A DNA stretch of 7,529 bases from JACOTK01 sp038256565. GTDB taxonomy: Bacteria; Actinomycetota; Acidimicrobiia; Acidimicrobiales; CADCSY01. The notes under the pieces are model-generated. The model saw nothing but the letters and a program-made list of their open reading frames with translations, was not told where the DNA came from and ran no database searches. The DNA lies in the NCBI GenBank assembly GCA_038256565.1, contig JBBSKG010000110.1, positions 1 through 7,529 on the forward strand. Direction: 5' to 3'. Positions 1 through 5,621 of this stretch are shown in pieces; position 1 is the stretch's first letter, and each line of letters begins with the position of its first letter. The position numbers and the translations under genes are program-made.

Positions 1-537
1 AAGTTGAAAGAACATGCCACCACCAAACCAATCATCCTCATGGGTGCCCGCCCGTTCTCACCAACCCACGGCCGCTTCCTAAGCGTTGACCCCGTACAAG
101 GGGGCTGCGCCAACGCATATGTCTACGTGTTCGGCGACCCGATCAACTCAAGCGACCTGTCCGGGAGAAACACCCGACCGTGTGACGGGTTCTCCCAGAC
201 CACCAAGTATGGGACGATCACCGTAAGGGTCGGAGCGACGAAGGGTGGCGCGTTACAACTCGGGATATCCTACGAAGCGACGCCCCATGCCGGAAATGTT
301 GCTGTCTTGGGGTCCTCATACACGGTTAGCGCACCGAGCATCGGGCTAAACGCGTCCGACGTCGGGTCGGACTTCAGTCCCGGAGATGAGTTGCTTATTC
401 CCGCTCACGCTGCCCGCCTAGGACGCCGCAACGCTGGGGTGACGGTGGACATCACGATCCAGTACACCTTCTACGGTGCTAACAACTACTCTGAGGTCGC
501 CGGAACCTACGTTCTGAACGCCCGGTGCACCGTGTGA
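1..537 (+). CDS. RHS-repeat protein, C-terminal fragment with variable tip domain (5' truncated by window edge)
   Basis: This is the 3' end of an RHS/YD-repeat gene. The frame is open to the left edge, so the true start lies upstream; numbering here starts from the TTG at position 4. Residues about 12-54 match the end of the RHS-associated core: LMGARPFSP, then GRFLSVDP, then YVYVFGDPINSSDLSG. This core normally closes the RHS shell before a variable C-terminal domain. The tip, residues 55-177, is rich in alternating beta-like stretches (TITVRVGA, VTVDITIQYTF) and has two cysteines, at position 60 and four residues from the C-terminus. I see no recognisable nuclease, deaminase or protease motif and cannot assign a toxin family. 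Family knowledge: RHS tips are usually polymorphic effectors paired with a downstream immunity gene. The next gene starts on the stop codon (TGATG), which suits such a pair. The RHS call is strong; the tip function is unknown. Confidence 0.85.
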   Translation, partial: KLKEHATTKPIILMGARPFSPTHGRFLSVDPVQGGCANAYVYVFGDPINSSDLSGRNTRPCDGFSQTTKYGTITVRVGATKGGALQLGISYEATPHAGNVAVLGSSYTVSAPSIGLNASDVGSDFSPGDELLIPAHAARLGRRNAGVTVDITIQYTFYGANNYSEVAGTYVLNARCTV

Positions 538-1388
538 TGCGAACAGCGATGTCATGTTCACTCGGCCGGGCGGCCGACCTCGCTCGTCGAGGTACAGCGG
601 CGACACTGCTGGTGCTCGCGGTTGGCTGTTCTGCGTGCTCCACATCGTCCTCCGATCAGGCGGACAGTTCGGCCACCAAAGCGGGCATCACGATTCGCCC
701 GGTCATGGATCTCGATCAGGGTCCCTGCCCGAAATCCTCTCCCAGAGTGTCAGACGCCCGGGGGGGTTTCGCAAACCGCGGTCTGCCAGGCAGCCAAACC
801 CAACTCTGCATTCGGGTCGGGACGGTTGCGGTCGATCGCAGCGGTTTCGAGCGAGCCGCTGCGAATGACATGCATCGGTTGGAACGCGACGGGAACCAAG
901 TGGGTTGGAGCGTAGACATTTGGTTTAACCCGCCAGGCGAGGCGGCACTATCACGTCTCGTGTCGGCGTGCCGCCAAGCTAACGCGACATGTCCAGCAAC
1001 GTTATCTGGACGAGGAGCTTTCGTATTTATGTTGGGACGGGAATTGCTGTCAGGTCCCATTCCCGCGGACGACGATTTGCCCACGCGTGGCCAGCCGTGG
1101 GGCATCTCAGCGCGGTCTGCTGCCATGTCGAAGCGCCTCGTAGACAATGTCGACAACGCGCTTAACGAACCCAGCGTTCGGAGGCCGTCGATGCCGCTTA
1201 CGCAGGTGGCCGTGGGCTGGTTCTTCCTCCTCGTGGGCGTTCTCACGCCGATCCTGTTCGTCGTCGCTGTAGCCCGTCGCAGGAGTCGCTTTGATGCCCT
1301 GGTCAGTCCTGCCGACGACCTTCTTCGCGCGGATGATGGCTACCGTCGGACACTGGCCGAACGGGACGGCACGGGCGGGTTAATCTAG
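537..1388 (+). CDS. Putative lipoprotein with SecDF P1 head-like domain and C-terminal membrane helix; candidate partner or immunity protein of the RHS tip
   Basis: The protein is 283 residues from the ATG at 537, which overlaps the preceding TGA by one base (TGATG). A GTG at 525 is also in frame, but the coupled ATG is preferred. Residues 16-30 form a signal peptide (RRGTAATLLVLAVGC), and Cys31 is a plausible though imperfect lipobox cysteine. Residues about 62-215 resemble the P1 head region of SecD: PCP near 63-65, QLCIRVG at 89-95, GWSVDIWFNPPGEAAL at 123-138, then AFVFMLGRELLSGP at 161-174. Cys64, Cys91, Cys145 and Cys152 could form disulfides. Residues 223-246 are a transmembrane helix, followed by an RRRSR stop-transfer cluster and a cytoplasmic tail of about 35 residues. 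The predicted layout is an extracytoplasmic domain fixed to the membrane at both ends. Its position right behind an RHS tip suggests immunity acting outside the cytoplasm. That role is inference; an unrelated lipoprotein remains possible. Confidence 0.7.
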   Translation: MRTAMSCSLGRAADLARRGTAATLLVLAVGCSACSTSSSDQADSSATKAGITIRPVMDLDQGPCPKSSPRVSDARGGFANRGLPGSQTQLCIRVGTVAVDRSGFERAAANDMHRLERDGNQVGWSVDIWFNPPGEAALSRLVSACRQANATCPATLSGRGAFVFMLGRELLSGPIPADDDLPTRGQPWGISARSAAMSKRLVDNVDNALNEPSVRRPSMPLTQVAVGWFFLLVGVLTPILFVVAVARRRSRFDALVSPADDLLRADDGYRRTLAERDGTGGLI

Positions 1389-1480
1389 CCCCGATCTAGC
1401 TACTTCGGCCTGAAGCATGGTGTGAAGCGCCCCAAGTCTAGTAGAAGCAGGTAACTGGCTTTATCTGGCGGGCACTGTTC
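1389..1480. other. Convergent intergenic gap, no clear signal
   Basis: These 92 bases separate the 3' ends of two converging genes. There is a small direct repeat of atctagc at its left end and a weak 4-bp stem (cttc/gaag near 1403-1415). Neither has the long GC stem and T-run of an intrinsic terminator on either strand, so I do not call one. Confidence 0.5.
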
Positions 1481-2551
1481 TTAGGGTTTGTTGGCGAAGT
1501 CTTCGACCATGATGCGTGCTTCTTCGTCGCGGTATTGTACGGGGGGCGATTTCATGAAGTAGGCCGATGGTCCAAGGAGTGGGCCGCCGATGCCGCGGTC
1601 CATGGCGATCTTGGCGCAACGGAGTGCATCGATGATGACGCCTGCGGAGTTTGGTGAGTCCCAGACTTCGAGTTTTAGTTCGAGGTTCAATGGCACGTCA
1701 CCGAAGTTGCGGCCTTCTAAACGGATGTAGGCCCACTTGCGGTCATCGAGCCATGGCACATGGTCAGACGGGCCAATGTGCACGTCATGAGCGTCGATGC
1801 CGTGGTCGAGTTGGCTTGTGACTGCTTGGGTCTTCGAGATCTTCTTTGATTCCAACCGTTCACGCTCCAACATGTTCTTGAAGTCCATGTTGCCGCCGAC
1901 ATTGAGCTGATAGGTGCGATCAAGCACCATGCCTCGATCTTCAAAGAGGCGAGCAAGAATGCGATGAACGATAGTTGCGCCTACTTGGCTCTTGATGTCA
2001 TCACCAATAATGGGAACTCCGGCGGCCTCAAACTTTGCTGCCCATTCGGGGTCGCTAGCAATGAACACAGGAATGGCGTTTACAAAGGCAACGCCTGCAT
2101 CGAGGCAAGCTTGTGCGTAATGCTTCTGAGCGATTTCTGAGCCCACGGGAAGGTAAGACACCAACACGTCGGCACCTGATTCACGAAGTGCAGCTGTTAT
2201 ATCAACGGCTTCGACGGGGCTCTCTTCACAAGTCTCGCGGTAGTACTTGCCAAACCCATCTAGGGTTGGGGCCCGCTGCACGGTCACACCGAGATGGCCG
2301 ACGCTAGCGAAACGAATGGTGTTGTTTTGTCCGGCAAATATGGCTTTACCAACGTCGACTCCGACTTTGGTTGCATCAACATCGAAAGCAGCTACTAGCT
2401 CGATATCACGAATGTGATAATCGCCTAGTTGCACGTGCATTAGACCTGGAACTTCATCGTTGGGGTCGGCGTCTTTGTAGTACTCAAGGCCTTGGATCAA
2501 TGAACTTGCGCAGTTTCCGACACCGGCAATGGCGAGTTTCACTTTGCTCAT
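1481..2551 (-). CDS. ino1: Inositol-3-phosphate synthase (myo-inositol-1-phosphate synthase), actinobacterial type
   Basis: This NAD-dependent cytosolic enzyme converts glucose 6-phosphate to inositol 3-phosphate. In actinobacteria that is the first step towards phosphatidylinositol lipids and mycothiol. The protein is 356 residues, close to the roughly 367 of the M. tuberculosis enzyme. The N-terminal Rossmann nucleotide-binding turn is AGVGNCASSL (residues 9-18). A conserved core follows: VSYLPVGSE (131-139), VNAIPVFIAS (157-166) and GDDIKSQVGAT (183-193). The signature GGNMDFKNM is at 219-227 and the lysine-rich SKKISKT at 235-241. A further conserved patch is LEVWDSPNSAG (294-304), and MKSPP lies near the end (333-337). 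The lysines in these motifs match the active-site region of the family. The ATG at 2551 overlaps the stop of the upstream PadR gene (ATGA) and has a strong ribosome binding site at 7 nt, so the start is secure. The gene is probably co-transcribed with padR and controlled by it. Confidence 0.96.
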   Translation of the reverse strand: MSKVKLAIAGVGNCASSLIQGLEYYKDADPNDEVPGLMHVQLGDYHIRDIELVAAFDVDATKVGVDVGKAIFAGQNNTIRFASVGHLGVTVQRAPTLDGFGKYYRETCEESPVEAVDITAALRESGADVLVSYLPVGSEIAQKHYAQACLDAGVAFVNAIPVFIASDPEWAAKFEAAGVPIIGDDIKSQVGATIVHRILARLFEDRGMVLDRTYQLNVGGNMDFKNMLERERLESKKISKTQAVTSQLDHGIDAHDVHIGPSDHVPWLDDRKWAYIRLEGRNFGDVPLNLELKLEVWDSPNSAGVIIDALRCAKIAMDRGIGGPLLGPSAYFMKSPPVQYRDEEARIMVEDFANKP

Positions 2552-3183
2552 GATGATGCTCCTTCATTTGTCTGAGATTCCATGGGTACGACCGCAAGTT
2601 CTGCTGCGATCAATCGGTCTAGCCAAGCGATGTCTCGTTCAGCTGACTCGGTGTGATGTTCCATTAATGAGCGCATATAGCGATCAATACGCTCACTGCT
2701 AGCAACGATGCTGCGCCGTCCCTCTCCGAGGCTTTCGACGAGGGTGGCTCGGCGACGTTGCAACAGATTGAGACGAGCATCTGGTTCGGTCCAACGACAG
2801 AAGGCCAGCTTCAGGTTGAAGCTGCGCTCATCAGTAGATGACGGTTCGGAAATCAGTTCGGCTAATTTCAGCCGTCCAGCTTCTGAAATTGCATAGACCT
2901 TTTTATTTCGACTTCCTCGTACCGAACGGATACGACTGGCTCGAAATGCGGCTGCCTCACCACTTAATGAACCAGTCATGGGAATGTTTGGCGATACATG
3001 TTGACCATCAGGAACTATCACGGCTGCGACATGACCGTCACGTTCTAGACGGGCGAGAGCGGGGTAGAGCGAACCAAACGAAACGCTTGAAAGCGGTCCC
3101 ATGATTTCGCGTAGACGCTTCTTGAGTTCGTAACCGTGAAGATCGCTTTCGCTAAGTAGTCCCAGTACGGCGAGGTCGATCAC
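2548..3183 (-). CDS. PadR-family transcriptional regulator
   Basis: This is a 211-residue DNA-binding regulator. The N-terminal winged helix-turn-helix has classic PadR features: VLGLLSESDLHGYELKKRL (residues 6-24), FGSLYPALARLERDGHV (36-52), and a wing ending in KKVYAISEAGRLKL (94-107). Residues about 55-90 are a longer linker than in minimal PadR proteins. Residues about 120-195 form the helical C-terminal dimerisation region typical of the larger PadR subfamily. The GTG at 3183 is the start because the family N-terminus (hydrophobic LAVLGLL close to the start) begins there and the promoter places transcription initiation at about that base. It lies directly upstream of ino1 with a 4-bp overlap and probably regulates itself and ino1. 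The same regulator-enzyme pairing occurs in mycobacteria (from memory). The inducer is unknown. An inositol-related or envelope signal is only a guess. Confidence 0.92.
   Translation of the reverse strand: MIDLAVLGLLSESDLHGYELKKRLREIMGPLSSVSFGSLYPALARLERDGHVAAVIVPDGQHVSPNIPMTGSLSGEAAAFRASRIRSVRGSRNKKVYAISEAGRLKLAELISEPSSTDERSFNLKLAFCRWTEPDARLNLLQRRRATLVESLGEGRRSIVASSERIDRYMRSLMEHHTESAERDIAWLDRLIAAELAVVPMESQTNEGASS
2559..2564 (-). promoter_or_regulatory. Strong ribosome binding site of ino1
   Basis: Read on the minus strand this is AAGGAG, 7 nt before the ATG of ino1 and inside the end of padR. It fixes the ino1 start. It also implies that ino1 can be translated efficiently on its own, besides coupling through the ATGA overlap, whereas padR has no comparable site. 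Confidence 0.85.
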
Positions 3184-3190
3184 GACATTT

Positions 3191-3220
3191 AACCTATCGT
3201 TTCGATATATCGAATGTCAA
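3191..3220 (-). promoter_or_regulatory. Promoter of the padR-ino1 operon, predicted leaderless
   Basis: On the minus strand a perfect -35 box TTGACA (3220-3215) is followed after 18 bp by TAGGTT (3196-3191), which fits the actinobacterial TAnnnT -10 pattern. The GTG start of padR begins 8 bases after the -10 box (7 bases between), which is about where transcription should initiate. No Shine-Dalgarno sequence precedes padR. Together these predict a leaderless padR-ino1 transcript. Boxes and spacing are seen directly; activity is inferred. Confidence 0.7.
3201..3214. promoter_or_regulatory. Candidate PadR operator (perfect 14-bp palindrome in the promoter spacer)
   Basis: ttcgatatatcgaa is a perfect palindrome lying wholly between the -35 and -10 boxes of the padR-ino1 promoter, where a bound dimer would block RNA polymerase. 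A third TATCG half site is at 3195-3199, so TATCG-ttt-CGATA also forms an inverted repeat. A wider inverted repeat, gacatt (3184-3189) with aatgtc (3213-3218), surrounds it and contains the ACAT/ATGT words of classical PadR operators, although not with the canonical spacing. Autoregulation by PadR is the likely reading. The site lies about 40 bp upstream of the divergent DUF5318 gene, so it could affect that gene too. Confidence 0.6.
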
Positions 3221-3237
3221 GTATGAATAATAGAAAC

Positions 3238-3241
3238 GGAG
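3238..3241 (+). promoter_or_regulatory. Possible ribosome binding site of the DUF5318 gene
   Basis: GGAG sits 12 nt before the GTG at 3254. The spacing is long. A short ccac-gaaa-gtgg hairpin (3246-3257) lies between it and the start and contains the GTG itself, which could shorten the effective distance. No good site precedes the alternative in-frame ATG at 3281. Confidence 0.35.
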
Positions 3242-3253
3242 TTTCCCACGAAA

Positions 3254-3709
3254 GTGGAACAGATCATCTACCCTGTCGAAATGAGTTTTCGTCCAGGCCG
3301 GGCGTTAGCGGCAGGTTCAGATCTGCCGGGCGAGATTGACTATCGACTGGCGCGCCAGTCGATAGTCAAAGCGTTTCGTAAGGGCCGGGTTGCTCGTCAT
3401 GAAGTGTGTGATGCGCATCCTGAATTGATACGAGCAGCGCGCAATGTCGGAGAAGAATCGAGTCAAGAGTGTCCAATCTGCGAGGACACCAACGTGGTGT
3501 TCGTGTCGTACGTGTTCGGCCCCAAGATGCCGCCTCAGGGCAAGTGCGTGACGACCAAAGCGGAGTTGACCAAGTTGCGCCGGGCCGAAGGCGAACTGGC
3601 GTGTTACGTGGTCGAAGTGTGCCCGAAGTGCTCGTGGAATCATCTGGTTCGTACCTTCGTGGTGCCACCCATTCGCTCGCGAGTTACGCGCTCGGCCCGT
3701 TCCGTCTGA
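3254..3709 (+). CDS. DUF5318 family protein, Zn-ribbon-like
   Basis: This 151-residue protein belongs to a conserved actinobacterial family of unknown function, usually found next to the class A PBP gene. The conserved core starts at DYRLARQSIVKAFRKGRV (residues 29-46), then CDAHPELIRAARNVGE (52-67). Two CxxC pairs follow, CPIC at 73-76 and CPKC at 123-126, the latter in EVCPKCSWNHLVRTFVV (121-137). The four cysteines suggest a bound zinc. No signal peptide or membrane helix is visible, so it is probably cytoplasmic. The last 14 residues are basic, extend past the usual family end and overlap the next gene, so they may not be functional. The start could be the GTG at 3254 or the ATG at 3281; both lie upstream of the conserved core. 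The homologue in M. tuberculosis is Rv0049, before ponA1 (from memory). The biochemical role is not known. Confidence 0.88.
   Translation: MEQIIYPVEMSFRPGRALAAGSDLPGEIDYRLARQSIVKAFRKGRVARHEVCDAHPELIRAARNVGEESSQECPICEDTNVVFVSYVFGPKMPPQGKCVTTKAELTKLRRAEGELACYVVEVCPKCSWNHLVRTFVVPPIRSRVTRSARSV
3336..3369. repeat. Perfect 34-bp palindrome inside the DUF5318 coding sequence
   Basis: The left arm ttgactatcgactggcg (3336-3352) is followed with no spacer by its exact reverse complement (3353-3369). The centre is ggcgcgcc. It covers codons for residues DYRLARQSIV of the DUF5318 protein, so both strands encode that same decapeptide in the matching frame. As RNA it could fold into a stem of about 15 bp with a 4-nt loop. 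There is no T-run after it, so it is not an ordinary terminator. It contains TATCG and CGATA words also seen in the candidate PadR operator 120 bp upstream. Confidence 0.97.
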
Positions 3710-4293
3710 CCGCAGCAGCTGGCGCAATCGTTCTAGCGGTTTCGTCTAGAGGCGATATTGCGATCTTGGTCGCATTGCTTGCGATTGTTGCTAACAACCG
3801 CCAGGTGACTTTGGGCCTTATTACTTTGGGTGCAGGAGTCATTGTGAACTATGGGACGGGTTCTCTGAGTGCCTTGGCTGGAAGCCAATCGGTGCTAGGT
3901 CCTGCTGGCCTGGTTGGGCCCGTGCTTCAAGTGGTTGGTGTGTGGACGACGGCATTTGCCCTAGTCATCTCTGGCATAGCAACGCTTGGAGATGAGTTGT
4001 TTGAGCGAAAGAGAGAGAAACAGGCCGGGGGCTCAAATGAACAGAACACCATGAACGCCCCGTGGTTAGTGGCGCTGGCTTTTGGTGCGAGTACGGCTGG
4101 CCTGGTTATGGGTCCCTCGGCTGCACGAGGCTTTTTCCTTAGGGTGGGCGCAACGATTCTCGCCACGCTTTCAATTCGTTATGGGACACGACTAGTTCGA
4201 TTAGAAAAAATGATGGAGTGGACGCCATGGGCCGTTTATATTCTGGGCTCACTTTCACTCGTCTTCGTTGTGATGAGTAGAGCAACGCGGTGA
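3634..4293 (+). CDS. Unrecognised polytopic membrane protein
   Basis: I do not recognise this protein. From the GTG at 3634 it has 219 residues. The start is uncertain: GTG at 3628 is equally possible and CTG at 3706 would sit on the DUF5318 stop. None has a visible ribosome binding site, so translation may depend on ribosomes finishing DUF5318. Hydrophobic segments lie at about residues 25-36, 42-52, 58-71, 93-117, 144-160, 165-183 and 198-215, giving roughly five to seven membrane passes. A charged cytoplasmic-type loop (DELFERKREKQ) is at 119-129. The segments are rich in Gly, Ala and Val and I see no catalytic or transport motif. The stop overlaps the next gene's start by GTGA, so the two membrane proteins are probably coproduced and may form a complex. 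Position between DUF5318 and a peptidoglycan synthase suggests an envelope role. That is inference only. Confidence 0.75.
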   Translation: MESSGSYLRGATHSLASYALGPFRLTAAAGAIVLAVSSRGDIAILVALLAIVANNRQVTLGLITLGAGVIVNYGTGSLSALAGSQSVLGPAGLVGPVLQVVGVWTTAFALVISGIATLGDELFERKREKQAGGSNEQNTMNAPWLVALAFGASTAGLVMGPSAARGFFLRVGATILATLSIRYGTRLVRLEKMMEWTPWAVYILGSLSLVFVVMSRATR

Positions 4294-5621
4294 ATCTCAT
4301 GGCAGTGGTGTTATGGGTGATCCTTCTGGCTCCCCTTTTATCGATAGTGGCAACAACTCAAACCTTGACGGCCAGCAAGGCACTTTATTTGGGTCAGATC
4401 ACCAGCCTTGTAACAGCTGGAGGTTGGTTTATTGTCACGCTGATTGGTGAAGTCCAAGGGGGACCGGTTGTCGCTAACGGAGTGATTGGCCCCGTTGGGG
4501 TGGTGACCGCACTTCTTGTTACAACGCTTGAAGAACCAATTGACCGTCGATCAATTGCATCACGACACGCGGCGATGATGGTGGTCATGTTCGGCCTTGT
4601 TGTTGATGCCGGTACGGGCTCAACAGTTGACGCGTTTTCAGGATTGGCGATAGCAACAATTCTGCTAGTCGTCGGTGTTTGGGGTTCGGGACTAGAGAGA
4701 GACCCGGTTATTGCACTTGGCGTGCTTGGCATTGCCCTGGTGAGCCTTGTAATTCACACAGGTAATATTGGGCCGCTGAGAGCGGGCTACCCCTTGTTTC
4801 TAGGAGCTATTTTTGTGCTTATTGCTTCAACGGCAGATACTCAACCCGCCATAGCTACTCTCTTGCCAGCAACGTTGTCACTTGTCATTCCAGAAGCCGC
4901 TCGTTTTGTCGAAAATCAAAAATCGGTGACCCTGCTAATAGCAATGTTTGCAACCGTGATGGCTTGGCGCCACGTTTGGCCCGGCAAATGGCGAGGGTCC
5001 ACCAACATGGCGCTTGTTCTTGGTCTCTGGTCCTTGGCGGCCGTGGGTACAGGCAATACGTCACCAGCATGGTTGCTAGGGGCTTCAGCGGTATTGGTGT
5101 TGGTTGTGATGACACCAGCAACGTTTGGTGCAGCAGTGCCTGGGTTGGTATTTCTCGTTACCAGTTTGGCGACGGAGTCCTCGATCATTGGAGGTACTTT
5201 TCGCATTGGTTTCGCATTGTTGGTAACAGGATCAGTTGCTGGAATGATTACTGGAACGTCATTTTCTACAGGGCCCATCATTTCGTTTGTCGCCACAGGA
5301 GTATGGAGAATCAGGGCCGCACGTGTTGCCAGTGCGTTCGGCGTTTGGCTAATAGCTGCGCCTGCAACCTGGGGCTGGGTGACGGTTCAGCCTTCGAATG
5401 GGTCTGTAATTTCACCCTTTACGGCATGGGCGGAGGGGAGCGGTCCAGCCATTGCCGTTGCCGTTATCATTGCAACCACAAGTTTGTTAATAGGTAGTTA
5501 TCGTTTTGAAGATCTAGTGAGTTTCTTGAGACTGGTGACAGATCCGCGCGTGTATGAGCCCCGTATGCTCGATGACAAGTCTGAGTCTCACAACCTGAGG
5601 ACCGTCACTTCAACAAACTGA
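4290..5621 (+). CDS. Unrecognised large polytopic membrane protein
   Basis: This 443-residue integral membrane protein belongs to no family I can name. The GTG at 4290 overlaps the upstream stop (GTGA), with an ATG three codons later as the alternative. It has about 13 or 14 hydrophobic segments, near residues 3-21, 36-54, 61-80, 94-111, 117-132, 138-156, 166-181, 186-203, 211-227, 239-255, 261-290, 296-312, 313-336, 345-365 and 386-403 (some may pair or not cross). Charged residues are few and sit in short loops, such as EEPIDRRSIASRH at 81-93 and WRIRAAR at 339-345. The C-terminal tail of about 40 residues (404-443) is hydrophilic and probably cytoplasmic. The size and helix count would suit a transporter, flippase or glycolipid-handling protein, but no signature motif supports any of these. 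The stop overlaps the PBP start (TGATG), so production is tied to peptidoglycan synthesis. Confidence 0.85.
   Translation: MNLMAVVLWVILLAPLLSIVATTQTLTASKALYLGQITSLVTAGGWFIVTLIGEVQGGPVVANGVIGPVGVVTALLVTTLEEPIDRRSIASRHAAMMVVMFGLVVDAGTGSTVDAFSGLAIATILLVVGVWGSGLERDPVIALGVLGIALVSLVIHTGNIGPLRAGYPLFLGAIFVLIASTADTQPAIATLLPATLSLVIPEAARFVENQKSVTLLIAMFATVMAWRHVWPGKWRGSTNMALVLGLWSLAAVGTGNTSPAWLLGASAVLVLVVMTPATFGAAVPGLVFLVTSLATESSIIGGTFRIGFALLVTGSVAGMITGTSFSTGPIISFVATGVWRIRAARVASAFGVWLIAAPATWGWVTVQPSNGSVISPFTAWAEGSGPAIAVAVIIATTSLLIGSYRFEDLVSFLRLVTDPRVYEPRMLDDKSESHNLRTVTSTN

Noticed and set aside
716..1246. Open minus-strand frame of 176 codons opposite the lipoprotein gene
   Set aside because: It has no family features and lies entirely antisense to a gene with signal peptide, domain similarity and membrane helix. 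High GC makes such antisense frames common.
1403..1415. cttc/gaag inverted repeat in the convergent gap considered as a terminator
   Set aside because: The stem is only 4 bp, with no T-run on either strand.
3336..3364. TTGACT within the palindrome considered as a -35 box for an internal promoter
   Set aside because: No convincing TAnnnT -10 box occurs at 16-18 bp on either strand, and the palindrome would create the same word on both strands.
3317..3727. Open minus-strand frame of 136 codons opposite the DUF5318 gene
   Set aside because: The plus-strand protein matches a known family. The decapeptide shared by both strands is a by-product of the 34-bp palindrome, not evidence for an antisense gene.
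4964..5497. Open plus-strand frame of 177 codons within the large membrane protein gene
   Set aside because: The composition is rich in Cys, Arg, His and Trp, typical of an out-of-frame shadow of a membrane protein gene, and there is no plausible start context.
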